This document shows positions 43,780 to 52,199 of a DNA stretch of 64,000 nt, in pieces. The stretch spans positions 186,001 to 250,000 of the forward strand of contig JANHCV010000006.1 of the NCBI GenBank assembly GCA_025594325.1, in the 5' to 3' direction. Source of the stretch: Blastocladiella emersonii ATCC 22665. Its lineage: Eukaryota; Blastocladiomycota; Blastocladiomycetes; Blastocladiales; Blastocladiaceae. Under the pieces are notes generated by a model. That model worked only from the letters and a program-made list of their open reading frames with translations. It did no database searches and was not told the DNA's origin. Within the stretch, counting starts at the first letter, position 1; every line of letters starts with the position of its first letter. Both the position numbers and the translations under genes were made by a program.

Positions 43780-45719
43780 AGCAGGGTCCAGTGGCTTTGA
43801 ATGATGACCTGGCAGTCGTTGGCAATTGCGACCAACGGGATCCAGATGAAAGAGTAGCTCTTGGCCGCGTCAAGGTACTCAATGCTCGAGAACTGAAGGA
43901 ACTGGACGTTGCCTTCAGCGCGGCACCCGGTGACAAGCGACACTGCAATCATGTCCGTCATATTGTACAGCGCAAAGTTCACAGTGTGGGCTCCAGGGAG
44001 CGCGCCGTTTGCGTAGTAGCCCTTTGCATGGACGAGGTAGTAGCCACTGACAGGGGGTTTGACGCATCCATTGATCACAGACGTGAACGCGCCTGCCATG
44101 GACTGGAACGCAAAGGTGGCTGGGCCCGTCGATGCTGTGCCGCCAATGATCTTGCCGCCCGTGGTCACTCCGTTTGTAGAGTGGTGCTTGGCCTGAGCGA
44201 CGTACCGGGTCGTGCCAGACTGCAAGTCAACGTACGCCTTGTTTGCCGCGTTGGTGCCTGCCACTGGAGCGAGGTCAAGGGTGAGCTGCCCTGTGAAGCG
44301 ACCAGTGCCATTGACACGGAGCTTTTCTGTGCCAAGCGTCGCCAAGCCCACGACCACATTGCCGCCACCTGCCACGAGGGAGACCCTGCCTGTGGTTGCA
44401 GACGCAATCTCAATGTTACCCGCCGCTGTGCATGCCAGGTTGCTTCGCAGTACGCCTGCCTGCTTAAAGTCAACGTACGTCAATGTATTGGCACCCAAGT
44501 CAAAGACAAGGTTCGCGCTTGTGGCATTCTGGACCAGGACGTTGGGTACAGTCAGTTGCTTGCCAACTCCAAGACCACCAGCAATGGTGACTGCTCCAGT
44601 GCTTGATGTCAAACTGTCCGTTGTATTCGCAAAGGCAAAGGCAGCGCCAAGCCCAAGGGTGGACTGGGGGAGCGTGCCAGTGACTGAGGCTGCGCTCACG
44701 GCCGTGACCTTGGCCGAGACGTCGGGGAGTCGTGCCAGGTCAATGGTCCCTGCGAGCTTGGCCGAGTCAATGCCAGATGCCAGCTTGGCGTTGGTCAGGG
44801 TCCTGTCGGCGATGCGGGCAGGGTCAAGGATCCCAGTGAGCTTGACCGCCAACACGTCCGCAACCTTGGCGTCCGTGACTGCGCCTGCTGCCAGGTGGGC
44901 TGTTCCAATGGACCCGACGTTGAGCTTGCCCCCATCAATGCCAGTTGCCAGCTTGGCGTTGGTCACGGCCGCGTCTGCCAGGACCAGGGAGCCGACCGTG
45001 CCCGCTGCCAGCTTGGACCCGTCGATGCCAGCTGCCACCTTGGCGTTGGATACGGCACCGTCTGCCAGGGCTCCTGTCCCAATAGTCCCTGCAACGAGCT
45101 TGGACCCAGACACGGACGCGACCTTGGCATCTGTGACTGCCAGGTCAATGAGAGCCGCCGTGCCAACTGTGCCTGCCACAAGCTTGGACCCAGACACGGA
45201 CGCGACCTTGGCATCAGTCACTGAGCCGTCTGCCAGGACCGAGGTCCCAACTGTGCCTGCCACGAGCTTGGACCCGGACACGGACGCAACCTTGGCATCT
45301 GTCACTGAGCCGTCTGCCAGGACCGAGGTTCCGACGGCTGGGAGGTTGGACGCACTGAGCACGCCCACGAGCTTGGACGCAGACACAGTGTCCAGCTGAG
45401 CATCGACGAGCTTGCCTGTGACCTGCCCTGCTGTAATCGTGGCGACCTTGTCAGCCGTGACGCTGGCCGGGAGCAGCTGTGCTGTGCCAACTGACTTGAC
45501 ATAGAGCCCTGCTGCGCCCACGCCAAGGGTCTGGTTGTTGACCTTGGCCGAGACAGTGGTCCCTGAGACTGCCACGCCAGGGCCAGCAACAGGTGCGCCG
45601 ACCGTGGCGTACACGGCACTGATGGCCGCGTCAACGTAGGCCTTGGACACGTCCGGGACCCCCGTGGTAGACACGGTCAGAGACGCAGTACTTGAGACGT
45701 TAAAGATATTCTTGACCAT
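43776..45719 (-). CDS. Trimeric fibre-like protein with C1q-like head
   Basis: 647 aa from the ATG at 45719 (MVKNIFNVSS). This start is chosen over the longer frame because gcttaaggttaaac, the element motif, precedes it. Residues about 70-330 carry about ten degenerate repeats of roughly 20-24 residues built on VTDAKVASVSGSKLVAGTVG, typical of viral fibre shafts. AANKAYVD-type words as in phage tail fibres occur at both ends. The last 130 residues (AFQSMAGAFTSVINGCVKPP, YYLVHAKGYYANG, VNFALYNMTD, SYSFIWIPLVA) resemble a C1q/TNF jelly-roll head. Probably a receptor-binding spike at capsid vertices, inferred from architecture. Confidence 0.75.
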   Translation of the reverse strand: MVKNIFNVSSTASLTVSTTGVPDVSKAYVDAAISAVYATVGAPVAGPGVAVSGTTVSAKVNNQTLGVGAAGLYVKSVGTAQLLPASVTADKVATITAGQVTGKLVDAQLDTVSASKLVGVLSASNLPAVGTSVLADGSVTDAKVASVSGSKLVAGTVGTSVLADGSVTDAKVASVSGSKLVAGTVGTAALIDLAVTDAKVASVSGSKLVAGTIGTGALADGAVSNAKVAAGIDGSKLAAGTVGSLVLADAAVTNAKLATGIDGGKLNVGSIGTAHLAAGAVTDAKVADVLAVKLTGILDPARIADRTLTNAKLASGIDSAKLAGTIDLARLPDVSAKVTAVSAASVTGTLPQSTLGLGAAFAFANTTDSLTSSTGAVTIAGGLGVGKQLTVPNVLVQNATSANLVFDLGANTLTYVDFKQAGVLRSNLACTAAGNIEIASATTGRVSLVAGGGNVVVGLATLGTEKLRVNGTGRFTGQLTLDLAPVAGTNAANKAYVDLQSGTTRYVAQAKHHSTNGVTTGGKIIGGTASTGPATFAFQSMAGAFTSVINGCVKPPVSGYYLVHAKGYYANGALPGAHTVNFALYNMTDMIAVSLVTGCRAEGNVQFLQFSSIEYLDAAKSYSFIWIPLVAIANDCQVIIQSHWTLL

Positions 45720-45739
45720 GTTTAACCTTAAGCAACAGA
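45720..45739. promoter_or_regulatory. 20-bp bidirectional start region between fibre and small gene
   Basis: The two divergent ATGs (45719 minus, 45740 plus) are separated only by gtttaaccttaagcaacaga. Minus carries gttaaac next to its ATG; plus carries tttaacc and ttaag. Confidence 0.55.
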
Positions 45740-45991
45740 ATGATTTCCAGCGACCATGACCTGAGCCTGGACAAGTGGCGGGAGCACCTCGCTGGGACCA
45801 TGCCCGTGCCAAGCAGCTGGTACAGCAAGAGCGACGAGGACAAGGCCAAGTGGCTACGGAAGCGCGACCGCAAGGCCAACCGGTACACGCACGTCGACGA
45901 CGAGGCAGCGCGGGCAGAGCGGGTCAAGATCCGGATCTACAAGGCACTCAACGCCAAGCGCCAGGACCAGGGGGCAAATAGCACCGTCTGA
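45740..45991 (+). CDS. Small basic element protein, unknown
   Basis: 83 aa, very hydrophilic, with alternating Lys/Arg and Asp/Glu (SDEDKAKWLRKRDRKANRYT). It diverges from the fibre gene with starts 20 bp apart and is followed at 46104 by the 571-aa gene in the same direction. I recognise no family. A small DNA-binding or capsid-associated protein is possible but not shown. Confidence 0.5.
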   Translation: MISSDHDLSLDKWREHLAGTMPVPSSWYSKSDEDKAKWLRKRDRKANRYTHVDDEAARAERVKIRIYKALNAKRQDQGANSTV

Positions 45992-46103
45992 GGGACAAAA
46001 GGCACCTGCCACGGGGAAAAAGGTACGCCCAATGGTGCAAGATGCACGGGGAAAAAGGTACCGACATGGGGACGTTTTATTTTCGGTCCATACAGTAACC
46101 ATC

Positions 46104-47819
46104 ATGGGCCGAAGAACAGTACCAGATCTACTTGCAAGAGTGACCAAGGCAACCGGCGGGCGCATCACGGCCGAGCGCCTTGCAGGGCAGAAGATCAAGG
46201 CGACCATTGACGGCCGCGAGTACACGTTCCCCAATGCCAAAGAGCTCCTTGACGTCTGGGTGCCTTACATCCTTGCCTTTGACTACAAGGTGACGCCCGA
46301 GAGCTATGCCAACAACTTTGGCCGCAAACAAGGCGACTCGCTGTTCTACCTCAAGCACCAGGACGGCGTCACTGGGTACGAGGTCAAGGACCTCCAGGAG
46401 CACGTCCAAGATACGCTTAAAGCGTGGGAAGAGCACCAGGCAACGGGCAAGGTCACTCGAGTCCCAGTTGCTCCACCAGCGGCAAGCCCCAGACCAGAGG
46501 CCCCCGAGTTGGCCACGGACAGCAACAGGGGCAGCAGCGAAGAGGAACGCAACGAGCTGGCAGAAGAGATCTCACAAGCCCTGGACGTCATTGACAAGGA
46601 CGCTGTACCGGACCACTTGCTCCCCGTGCCCATCCGGCCAGTCATGCCTGAGCAGTACCCGGTTGAGGCCGGCGACTATGTTGGTCAAGACATTGACGAG
46701 TACGGCGCCATGATCCCTGGCCAGTACCTGATCCAGAATGACAATGACGGCGGCAACGACCCGCCCCCAAGGCTTGACGACAGCACCCGCGACCTCGTGG
46801 TCATGCCACCAAGCTACAGCCCGGACGTGGCACAGTGGCAAGGCGTGTACAACGAGGGTCACGTCCACCCGGCCATGGACGAGGCACGCATGATTGAGGG
46901 CTCCAAGGACTTGCAGGTCTACAACCCCAAGCGGGCGCTGACAACCACGGACGACATGGAGGTCGACGTTGTCCAGAACTTTCAACAGTTTAACCAGTTC
47001 GTGTACAACAGCTACACGCAGCAGGACACGCAGAACGTCGACATGCGGCAGTTCATCACCCAGTATGAGAACAACTACTACGAGCAGAACGTGGACATGC
47101 GACAGCAGATCCTGGTCCAGTACAACAATGACCCAAACGTCATGGCCGCGCTTGAGCTCATTGCCTCGCAGTTTGCCGGGTCCCAGGTCATGCAGTACCA
47201 GGCGTACCAGGCGCTCATCGAGCAGTCGGCGGCCGCTCAGGGACTGGCCATGGACGCATTTGCCAACCTCGCGTCCGGGATTGTGGACACCCTCCGAGCC
47301 GAACGCAACGACTTTGTCCGCCAGATTGACGCTGGCAACTGCGCGCTTGTGTCTGAGATTGCCACGGGCATGTCCTCTGCGCTCAGCAACCAGCAGGTGC
47401 TCATGAACCAGCTCGCAAGCGGCGTCCAGGGCGCGATCCAAGGGCAGACCCAGAGCAACAAGGCCATGACCAAGACGCTCCAAGACCTTGGGTCCAAGCT
47501 GGACACGATCCCTGCACCCCAAGTCATTGTCCAGCCTGCCGACACAAGCGGCCTCGAGGCCATGATCAGGGAGCTGGCCGCGCAAAACAATTCTGGCAGT
47601 AGTTCTAAGAAGACCGACATGCTCCTCGAACAGATCCTCAAGCAACTGGGCTACAAGAAGCCGACTGACGCGAAGCTGTTCACAGACAAGCGGGCAGCGG
47701 GTAGCGGGCTGACAGCGCCCAAGATCCAGCGTCACCAGAAGATCCCTGAGCGGCCCGTCAAGCAGGTCCGCAAGACCCCAAGGCGCAGCGGCATTGTGCT
47801 TGACCTCAGCTGGGACTGA
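46104..47819 (+). CDS. Unknown element protein in the capsid-gene block
   Basis: 571 aa from the ATG at 46104, preceded by cgttttattttcgg and acagtaaccatc; an earlier in-frame ATG at 46032 lacks the motif. N-terminus (RVTKATGGRITAERLAGQKI, FPNAKELLDVWVPYIL) looks globular. The middle is acidic and Pro-rich, then very Gln/Asn-rich with repeated QNVDMRQ, followed by a long predicted helix (MDAFANLASGIVDTLRAERN) and a basic tail. It sits immediately upstream of the packaging ATPase, so a virion role such as scaffold, tape-measure or cement is plausible. I recognise no homologous family. Confidence 0.65.
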   Translation: MGRRTVPDLLARVTKATGGRITAERLAGQKIKATIDGREYTFPNAKELLDVWVPYILAFDYKVTPESYANNFGRKQGDSLFYLKHQDGVTGYEVKDLQEHVQDTLKAWEEHQATGKVTRVPVAPPAASPRPEAPELATDSNRGSSEEERNELAEEISQALDVIDKDAVPDHLLPVPIRPVMPEQYPVEAGDYVGQDIDEYGAMIPGQYLIQNDNDGGNDPPPRLDDSTRDLVVMPPSYSPDVAQWQGVYNEGHVHPAMDEARMIEGSKDLQVYNPKRALTTTDDMEVDVVQNFQQFNQFVYNSYTQQDTQNVDMRQFITQYENNYYEQNVDMRQQILVQYNNDPNVMAALELIASQFAGSQVMQYQAYQALIEQSAAAQGLAMDAFANLASGIVDTLRAERNDFVRQIDAGNCALVSEIATGMSSALSNQQVLMNQLASGVQGAIQGQTQSNKAMTKTLQDLGSKLDTIPAPQVIVQPADTSGLEAMIRELAAQNNSGSSSKKTDMLLEQILKQLGYKKPTDAKLFTDKRAAGSGLTAPKIQRHQKIPERPVKQVRKTPRRSGIVLDLSWD

Positions 47820-47824
47820 CGCCC

Positions 47825-47845
47825 TTTTTTGTTGGCAGTCTTTAA
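47825..47845 (+). promoter_or_regulatory. Start-proximal motif of the packaging ATPase
   Basis: ttttttgttggcagtctttaa abuts the ATG so that TTTAAATG overlaps the start. This is the most compact instance of the shared motif. Confidence 0.7.
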
Positions 47846-48643
47846 ATGTACGACATTGTTGCCATTGACAACGGCTTTACGCGCAACGACGACGGCGAGC
47901 CGCTGCCAATCCCCAAGCACCCGTTCACCATGAACGTCATTGGCGCCAAGGGTCAGGGCAAGTCGACGCTGATCGCAAACATGGTCTGCTTCCCGCACTT
48001 TTACAAGGGCCAGTTCGACAACATCTGGGTCTTTAACCCAACGTTCCACGCCGACGACAAGTACGAGTACATTGCCAGTCAACCAATCCTGCAACCGCCC
48101 AAGAAGGAGCGCAACGTGCTGGACCCCCAGGAGCGCGACCCGGACCGGCTCAAGATCAAGCCAGGGTGCATTGTCACGGACCCCGAGCAGTTCATCCCGA
48201 CCCTGCTCAAGATGCGCCAGGACCTGACCAAGACATTCAAAGAGTCTGGCAAGAAGGCGCTCCAGGACCAGCTGCTGATCATCGACGACGTGCTCGGGCT
48301 CAAGCTGCTGAGCCACAGAACGCTGACCAACTTTCTGTGCAACTCGCGGCACTTGAAGATCAGCTGCATCATTGGCGTCCAGCGGTGGTGTGCCCTGCCC
48401 AAGACTCTGCGCATCAATTGCAGCTACAGCGTCGTCTACCCAATCTATGACAAGACCGAGGTCCAGACGCTGCACAAGGAGATTGGGTCGCAGTTCGACC
48501 TCAAGGAGTTTGAGGCCATCATTGAACAGCTCTTTGACACGCGTACTGGCAACACGAAGCGACGCTTCCTGGGCGTCAACAACCAGAACCCGCCCAAGTA
48601 CCGGCTTGTAGACAGCTTCAGCGAGTGGATTGTGAAGCAGTAG
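47846..48643 (+). CDS. FtsK/HerA-family (A32-like) genome-packaging ATPase
   Basis: 265 aa, the usual length for this family. Walker A GAKGQGKST (33-41), then IWVFNPTF; Walker B LLIIDDV (143-149); then the sensor segment NSRHLKISCIIGVQRWCALP and LRINCSY, the pattern of poxvirus A32 and Polinton/PLV packaging ATPases. It would pump element DNA into preformed capsids. It is followed 40 bp later by the capsid gene, the common order in this virus group. All motor motifs appear intact. Confidence 0.93.
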   Translation: MYDIVAIDNGFTRNDDGEPLPIPKHPFTMNVIGAKGQGKSTLIANMVCFPHFYKGQFDNIWVFNPTFHADDKYEYIASQPILQPPKKERNVLDPQERDPDRLKIKPGCIVTDPEQFIPTLLKMRQDLTKTFKESGKKALQDQLLIIDDVLGLKLLSHRTLTNFLCNSRHLKISCIIGVQRWCALPKTLRINCSYSVVYPIYDKTEVQTLHKEIGSQFDLKEFEAIIEQLFDTRTGNTKRRFLGVNNQNPPKYRLVDSFSEWIVKQ

Positions 48644-48652
48644 ACTCTTGAC

Positions 48653-48683
48653 TTTTTTTTGTTGCCGAGTCCTAAACTAAACC
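48653..48683 (+). promoter_or_regulatory. Start-proximal motif of the major capsid gene
   Basis: ttttttttgttgccgagtcc, then taaactaaacc before the ATG: the T-tract/GTTG block with TAAA duplicated. Eight T's make this the longest tract. Confidence 0.7.
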
Positions 48684-49904
48684 ATGTCCAGTACCAACGC
48701 CCAGTTCTCGCAGGTCCTGTCCAAGACTCTCCCTCCCGAGATGTTGTTCAACCTGCCCAAGGAGTCCGTCTATGCCAAGCGCCAGACCGTCCAGTTCACG
48801 GCTCAGGGCGGCCCCAAGTTTGCTCCTGGCAACAGCATCAGCGTCCTGCTCCCGCCGCGCGACAACATGATGGACACGCACTGTACTTTCCTGCAGTTCT
48901 CGGCCAAGACCACGGACGCCAACGTCGCTTTCTGCGATGGTATCTTCAGCGTCATTGACCGTGTCTGCATCTACAGCGCGTCTGGTGCCCTACTCAAAGA
49001 GCTCCCGTACTACAACCTGCGTCAGCGCATCGAGGCCAACGTGACGGTCCCCCAGTACCTCAAGGACTCGTGTCTTGGTGTGGCACAGGGCTACTTTGCG
49101 TCCGGCGCTGACAAGTTCGCCGTCTCGTCCGGGCTGCACCGGTACATGCTGCCCATCAAATCCGCCCTGCTGGCAAACCAGAAGCACCTCCCAATGAAGT
49201 ACACAGGCGGCATCCGCGTCGAGTTCACCCTTGCACCTGGCAGCGACGCCTGCGTGGTCAAGAACAATGCAATCCCGGGCTACACAGTCAAGGACGTCTG
49301 CATTGTCTCGGACCTGATCAAGCTCAACGACCAGCAGATCGCGGTCATGGACGCGGCCTTCAAGAAGCAGGGCCTCAAGCTCTTTGGCACGACCTACAAC
49401 CACCACTTCCTGAACTACTCGGTGCCCAACTCGACGCTCAACATCTCGGACCGCTCGGCCTCACAGAAAGACATCCTGCTGTCGTTCCGCGACAATGCCG
49501 TGCTCAATGACAATGCCAAGGACTCGTTCCTTCGTGCCAAGACCATTACATCGTACCAGTTCAGCGTGGCCGGCCGACTCTTCCCTCAGCGACCCATCCG
49601 CTGTGACGACTACGCGTCCGAGGCGTTTGTTGAGCTGACCAATGCCTTCCATGGCCACATCATTGGCGCTGGCCTCACAGTTGACAAGTTCAACGCGCCG
49701 GCCAAGGGTACCTTTGTTGTCGGCCGTGACCTTGAGTCAAGTTGCACCGTGGTCAGCGGCGACAAGTCTTGCAAGAGCCAGGCTGTGGACATGCAGGTGA
49801 TCCTGACTTCAAGCGTGGCCCCAAACCAGCGCGTGGACGCCTTCATTGGCATCAACGTGGTCTACGAGTTCCTGCCAACCAGCGAGATCAACATCTACAA
49901 GTAA
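48684..49904 (+). CDS. Probable double-jelly-roll major capsid protein
   Basis: 406 aa, start MSSTNAQFSQ. The sequence is beta-rich with the features of small PLV capsid proteins: an early FLQFSAKT strand, IDRVCIYSASGALLKEL, a central RVEFTLAP...YTVKDVCIVSDLIKL joining region, and a final VILTSSVAPNQRVDAF...VVYEFLP jelly-roll end. Identification rests on these patterns plus position between the packaging ATPase and the penton gene; no fold prediction was run. No frame damage is seen, so a complete shell protein could be made. Confidence 0.7.
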   Translation: MSSTNAQFSQVLSKTLPPEMLFNLPKESVYAKRQTVQFTAQGGPKFAPGNSISVLLPPRDNMMDTHCTFLQFSAKTTDANVAFCDGIFSVIDRVCIYSASGALLKELPYYNLRQRIEANVTVPQYLKDSCLGVAQGYFASGADKFAVSSGLHRYMLPIKSALLANQKHLPMKYTGGIRVEFTLAPGSDACVVKNNAIPGYTVKDVCIVSDLIKLNDQQIAVMDAAFKKQGLKLFGTTYNHHFLNYSVPNSTLNISDRSASQKDILLSFRDNAVLNDNAKDSFLRAKTITSYQFSVAGRLFPQRPIRCDDYASEAFVELTNAFHGHIIGAGLTVDKFNAPAKGTFVVGRDLESSCTVVSGDKSCKSQAVDMQVILTSSVAPNQRVDAFIGINVVYEFLPTSEINIYK

Positions 49905-49946
49905 CGGCCCTGTCCTTTCTTTTCTTGCGTAGAGTTAAACCCCGCC

Positions 49947-50213
49947 ATGATCTTCCGTAACCTCTGGACCAACTTTAGCAATGTGCTCGGCCAGGTCGGG
50001 TCCTTTGTCAACAAACACATGCTGACCGTCCTCAAAGGCGTCAAGACTGTGTCCAAGTTCTTTGAGCAGTCGCACAACCCCGCTGTGAGCTCCATTGCGC
50101 AGATGGTGACCAAGGGCGCCAACCTTGCCCAAGACATTCACACCTGGTACAACCGACCAACAAGCGAGATCTTTGAGGCAGACGCTGACAACACGGGGAC
50201 AGCTGTACAATAA
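49947..50213 (+). CDS. Small element protein between capsid and penton genes
   Basis: 88 aa, start preceded by gcgtagagttaaacc. It is predicted helical and amphipathic (MIFRNLWTNFSNVLGQVGSF, VLKGVKTVSKFFEQ) with an acidic end. Position in the morphogenesis block suggests a minor virion or membrane-active component. The family is not recognised. Confidence 0.6.
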   Translation: MIFRNLWTNFSNVLGQVGSFVNKHMLTVLKGVKTVSKFFEQSHNPAVSSIAQMVTKGANLAQDIHTWYNRPTSEIFEADADNTGTAVQ

Positions 50214-50231
50214 ATTGTTGTCTTTGTTTAA
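50214..50231 (+). promoter_or_regulatory. Start-proximal motif of the penton gene
   Basis: attgttgtctttgtttaa abuts the ATG (TTTAAATG), 18 bp after the previous stop. Confidence 0.65.
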
Positions 50232-50975
50232 ATGTCCGAGTACAAGACGCTGACCATCTGCAGCCACAACCTCAAGAACGGCATCCTGTACCTGCCACGA
50301 CCCCTGTCTGTGCGCAGCGTCAAGGTCAACTCGGCGTACCTCTGCAACAGCTGGCACGCGGTCAACTCCAAGGCCAACAAAGTGTACCTGACCCAGAGCC
50401 ATGGCGCGTTGACGTTCCCGGGTACCATCACCGTCCCTGACGGCAACTACACAGTTGAGACGTTCACGGCCACGCTCAAGAGCCTGCTCAACAACGCGCC
50501 CTCAGCGTACCTCTGGCAGGGCACATGGGACGTCCAGGTTGACTTGACTACCCAGAAGATGCGCCTGGCCAACGACACGGTCGACTTTACAATTGGAACA
50601 GGGACAGCGTCGCTGAACGTCCACATGGGCTTTGTTGGAGCGTATGGCTACAGCAAGGTCCAGTACGCGTCGGCGCTGGTCAACATCTCGCCCATCAACC
50701 TGCTTCACGTCTACTCGCGCAACCTTGGCACCCGGCTTGTGGACAACATGTACAGCGCGTACCCACAAGGCAACGGCGTACTTTGTAGCATCCACGTCAC
50801 GCAACCCTTTGGCAGCTGGTTTGAGCATCAACCACACATGGGCGACTACTTTCGCTTTGACGCGCAGGGACAGGCCCAGCAGATTGACTGTATTGACATT
50901 GACGTGGTAGACGAGAACCTGCGCTCTGTCGACTTTCTCGGCCAACCCTTCTACGTCGAGCTCGCGTTCATCTGA
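50232..50975 (+). CDS. Probable minor capsid (penton) protein
   Basis: 247 aa, a length suitable for a single jelly-roll penton. Features seen in PLV and virophage pentons: an early beta strand (VRSVKVNSAYL), ITVPDGNYTVETFTATLKSL (the G-N-Y-T with following helix is diagnostic for the group), DVQVDLTTQKMRL, and the terminal IDIDVVDENLRSVDFLGQPF...VELAFI. Together with the ATPase and capsid genes it completes the standard morphogenesis module. Confidence is limited by the lack of a profile search. Confidence 0.7.
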   Translation: MSEYKTLTICSHNLKNGILYLPRPLSVRSVKVNSAYLCNSWHAVNSKANKVYLTQSHGALTFPGTITVPDGNYTVETFTATLKSLLNNAPSAYLWQGTWDVQVDLTTQKMRLANDTVDFTIGTGTASLNVHMGFVGAYGYSKVQYASALVNISPINLLHVYSRNLGTRLVDNMYSAYPQGNGVLCSIHVTQPFGSWFEHQPHMGDYFRFDAQGQAQQIDCIDIDVVDENLRSVDFLGQPFYVELAFI

Positions 50976-51006
50976 CATTGACTTTAATTGTTGTCGTACT
51001 GTAAAC
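50976..51006 (+). promoter_or_regulatory. Start-proximal motif of the 33-aa membrane peptide
   Basis: ctttaattgttgtcgtact then gtaaac just before the ATG. A full motif in front of so small a frame is the main reason to call the frame a gene. Confidence 0.65.
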
Positions 51007-51108
51007 ATGATCCTCGAGACGCTCCTTGTTGCAACCAACGCCCTGATCCTCGTAGCCAACCTGGCCATTGTTGGGTACACAAGCAAAGTATTCCACGCCA
51101 TAGAGTAA
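51007..51108 (+). CDS. 33-aa single-membrane-segment peptide
   Basis: The frame encodes a short acidic start, then one hydrophobic segment of about 20 residues (TLLVATNALILVANLAIVGY), then a short basic/acidic tail ending in AIE. It ends at 51108. It has the complete element promoter motif and lies 31 bp after the penton stop, so it is likely expressed. Small membrane proteins are common in virus morphogenesis or release; the role here is unknown. Confidence 0.6.
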   Translation: MILETLLVATNALILVANLAIVGYTSKVFHAIE

Positions 51109-51162
51109 GCAACGACATGTGCTTTAAATTCTTTCTGCAAAGGCATAGTAAGACACAGGACA

Positions 51163-51318
51163 ATGAATACTGGCTCTACTGCATCAACGCCCTGCGCACC
51201 TTCCACGAGCATCCCTTGGACTGGCTGTCTGGGCCCCCAGTCAACAGCCAACTACACGGCCATCTGCGACGTGGCCCTGCCAGGTGCCAAGGTTGTGTAC
51301 ACTGTCTGCTTTGAATAG
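51163..51318 (+). CDS. Possible small element protein (51 aa)
   Basis: Frame MNTGSTASTPCAPSTSIPWT continuing to VALPGAKVVYTVCFE. Upstream is gctttaaattctttctgc, a poor version of the motif. A competing overlapping frame from 51117 (MCFKFFLQRHSK) covers the same DNA. I cannot tell which, if either, is real. Confidence 0.3.
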   Translation: MNTGSTASTPCAPSTSIPWTGCLGPQSTANYTAICDVALPGAKVVYTVCFE

Positions 51319-51368
51319 ATCCTTCAAGTTAACTTGGTTAGCTACCTTGAAGCCTTTACTGGTCGCTC

Positions 51369-51521
51369 TCAGACTACCCGGCGGTATGTGTACTTGTGCC
51401 CACAGCACGGGTACATGACTTGGACCCACAGCAGCTCATTGTCATGGACCCAGCTGGGAGCATCATAGTGATCGCATGGCGGCTTGGGCAGGGGGACGAT
51501 CTCTTTGATACAGCCTCGCAT
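51369..51521 (-). CDS. 50-aa Cys/His-rich peptide, possible zinc-binding
   Basis: Starts MRGCIKEIVPLPKPPCDHYD and ends with MYPCCGHKYTYRRVV. C4, C16-x-H18 and C39-C40-x-H42 could ligate zinc. The ATG at 51521 is preceded on minus by tataaactttgttggactac then tgtaact, a good copy of the element motif, which favours this start over the longer frame from 51563. Convergent with the genes to the left. Confidence 0.5.
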   Translation of the reverse strand: MRGCIKEIVPLPKPPCDHYDAPSWVHDNELLWVQVMYPCCGHKYTYRRVV

Positions 51522-51548
51522 AGTTACAGTAGTCCAACAAAGTTTATA
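51522..51548 (-). promoter_or_regulatory. Start-proximal motif of the Cys/His peptide
   Basis: On minus: tataaactttgttgg, about seven bases, then tgtaact at the ATG. It matches the T-tract/GTTG plus TAA layout on the opposite strand from the morphogenesis genes. Confidence 0.55.
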
Positions 51549-51762
51549 AATTGACAAACGCATTCAACGCACTTGGCATGACGTAGCAACGGGACACACT
51601 ACGACATTGACATAAAGTAGAAATAAGGGGTGCTCCGCCCTGTCCAGGAAGCGTTGGCCAAGCGCCTCCCAGACTGCTCCATCCTGGAGGTCTCCTTTCA
51701 TGGTGGCCAGCCACTAATCAGAGTTCCAACACGGAGCAGGCATCATCGCTAATACTCATTGA

Positions 51763-51863
51763 ACCACACAGCGCCAACACACCCAAAAGACTCATCAAAC
51801 CACACAGCGCCAACACACCCAAAAGACTCATCGAACCACACAGCGCCAACACACCCAAAAAGA
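51763..51863. repeat. 36-bp tandem repeat, three copies
   Basis: The unit starts accacacagcgccaacac at 51763, 51799 and 51835. It lies in the gene-free right part of the element (about 51560-52605), where I see no convincing gene; a 64-codon minus frame at 51951-52145 lacks the motif. Confidence 0.8.
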
Positions 51864-52199
51864 GAGAGATAGGAATGGATCAAAGAGCACTGCATGGGTA
51901 GCTAATCCAAGCAGCGCCCACAATCCAGACCAAGACAGGGGATAACCAAGTCATTGCCGTGTACATACAGATGACTCAGCAGATCCCAAGCCAAAGGAAT
52001 AGGGAAGTGGCCACCCGCAATGTCGGCCATGCACCCATACCAGAAGCCTACTGTGAGCGTTGGGCGCATTGCAAAGATGGCCTATACAATCGGAGTAGGG
52101 CTTGAGGCAGTGAATCTGTGACATGGCTTTCATGGTGAGTGGCAAAGAGCAGCTCTCAGGGCAGGGGGAGTGGGGGGTTCTTATAGGGCCAGGGTTAGC

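Noticed and set aside
46572-47735. 387-codon minus frame opposite the 571-aa element gene
   Set aside because: It lacks the element's start motif and has antisense composition; the plus frame has the motif and fits the operon.
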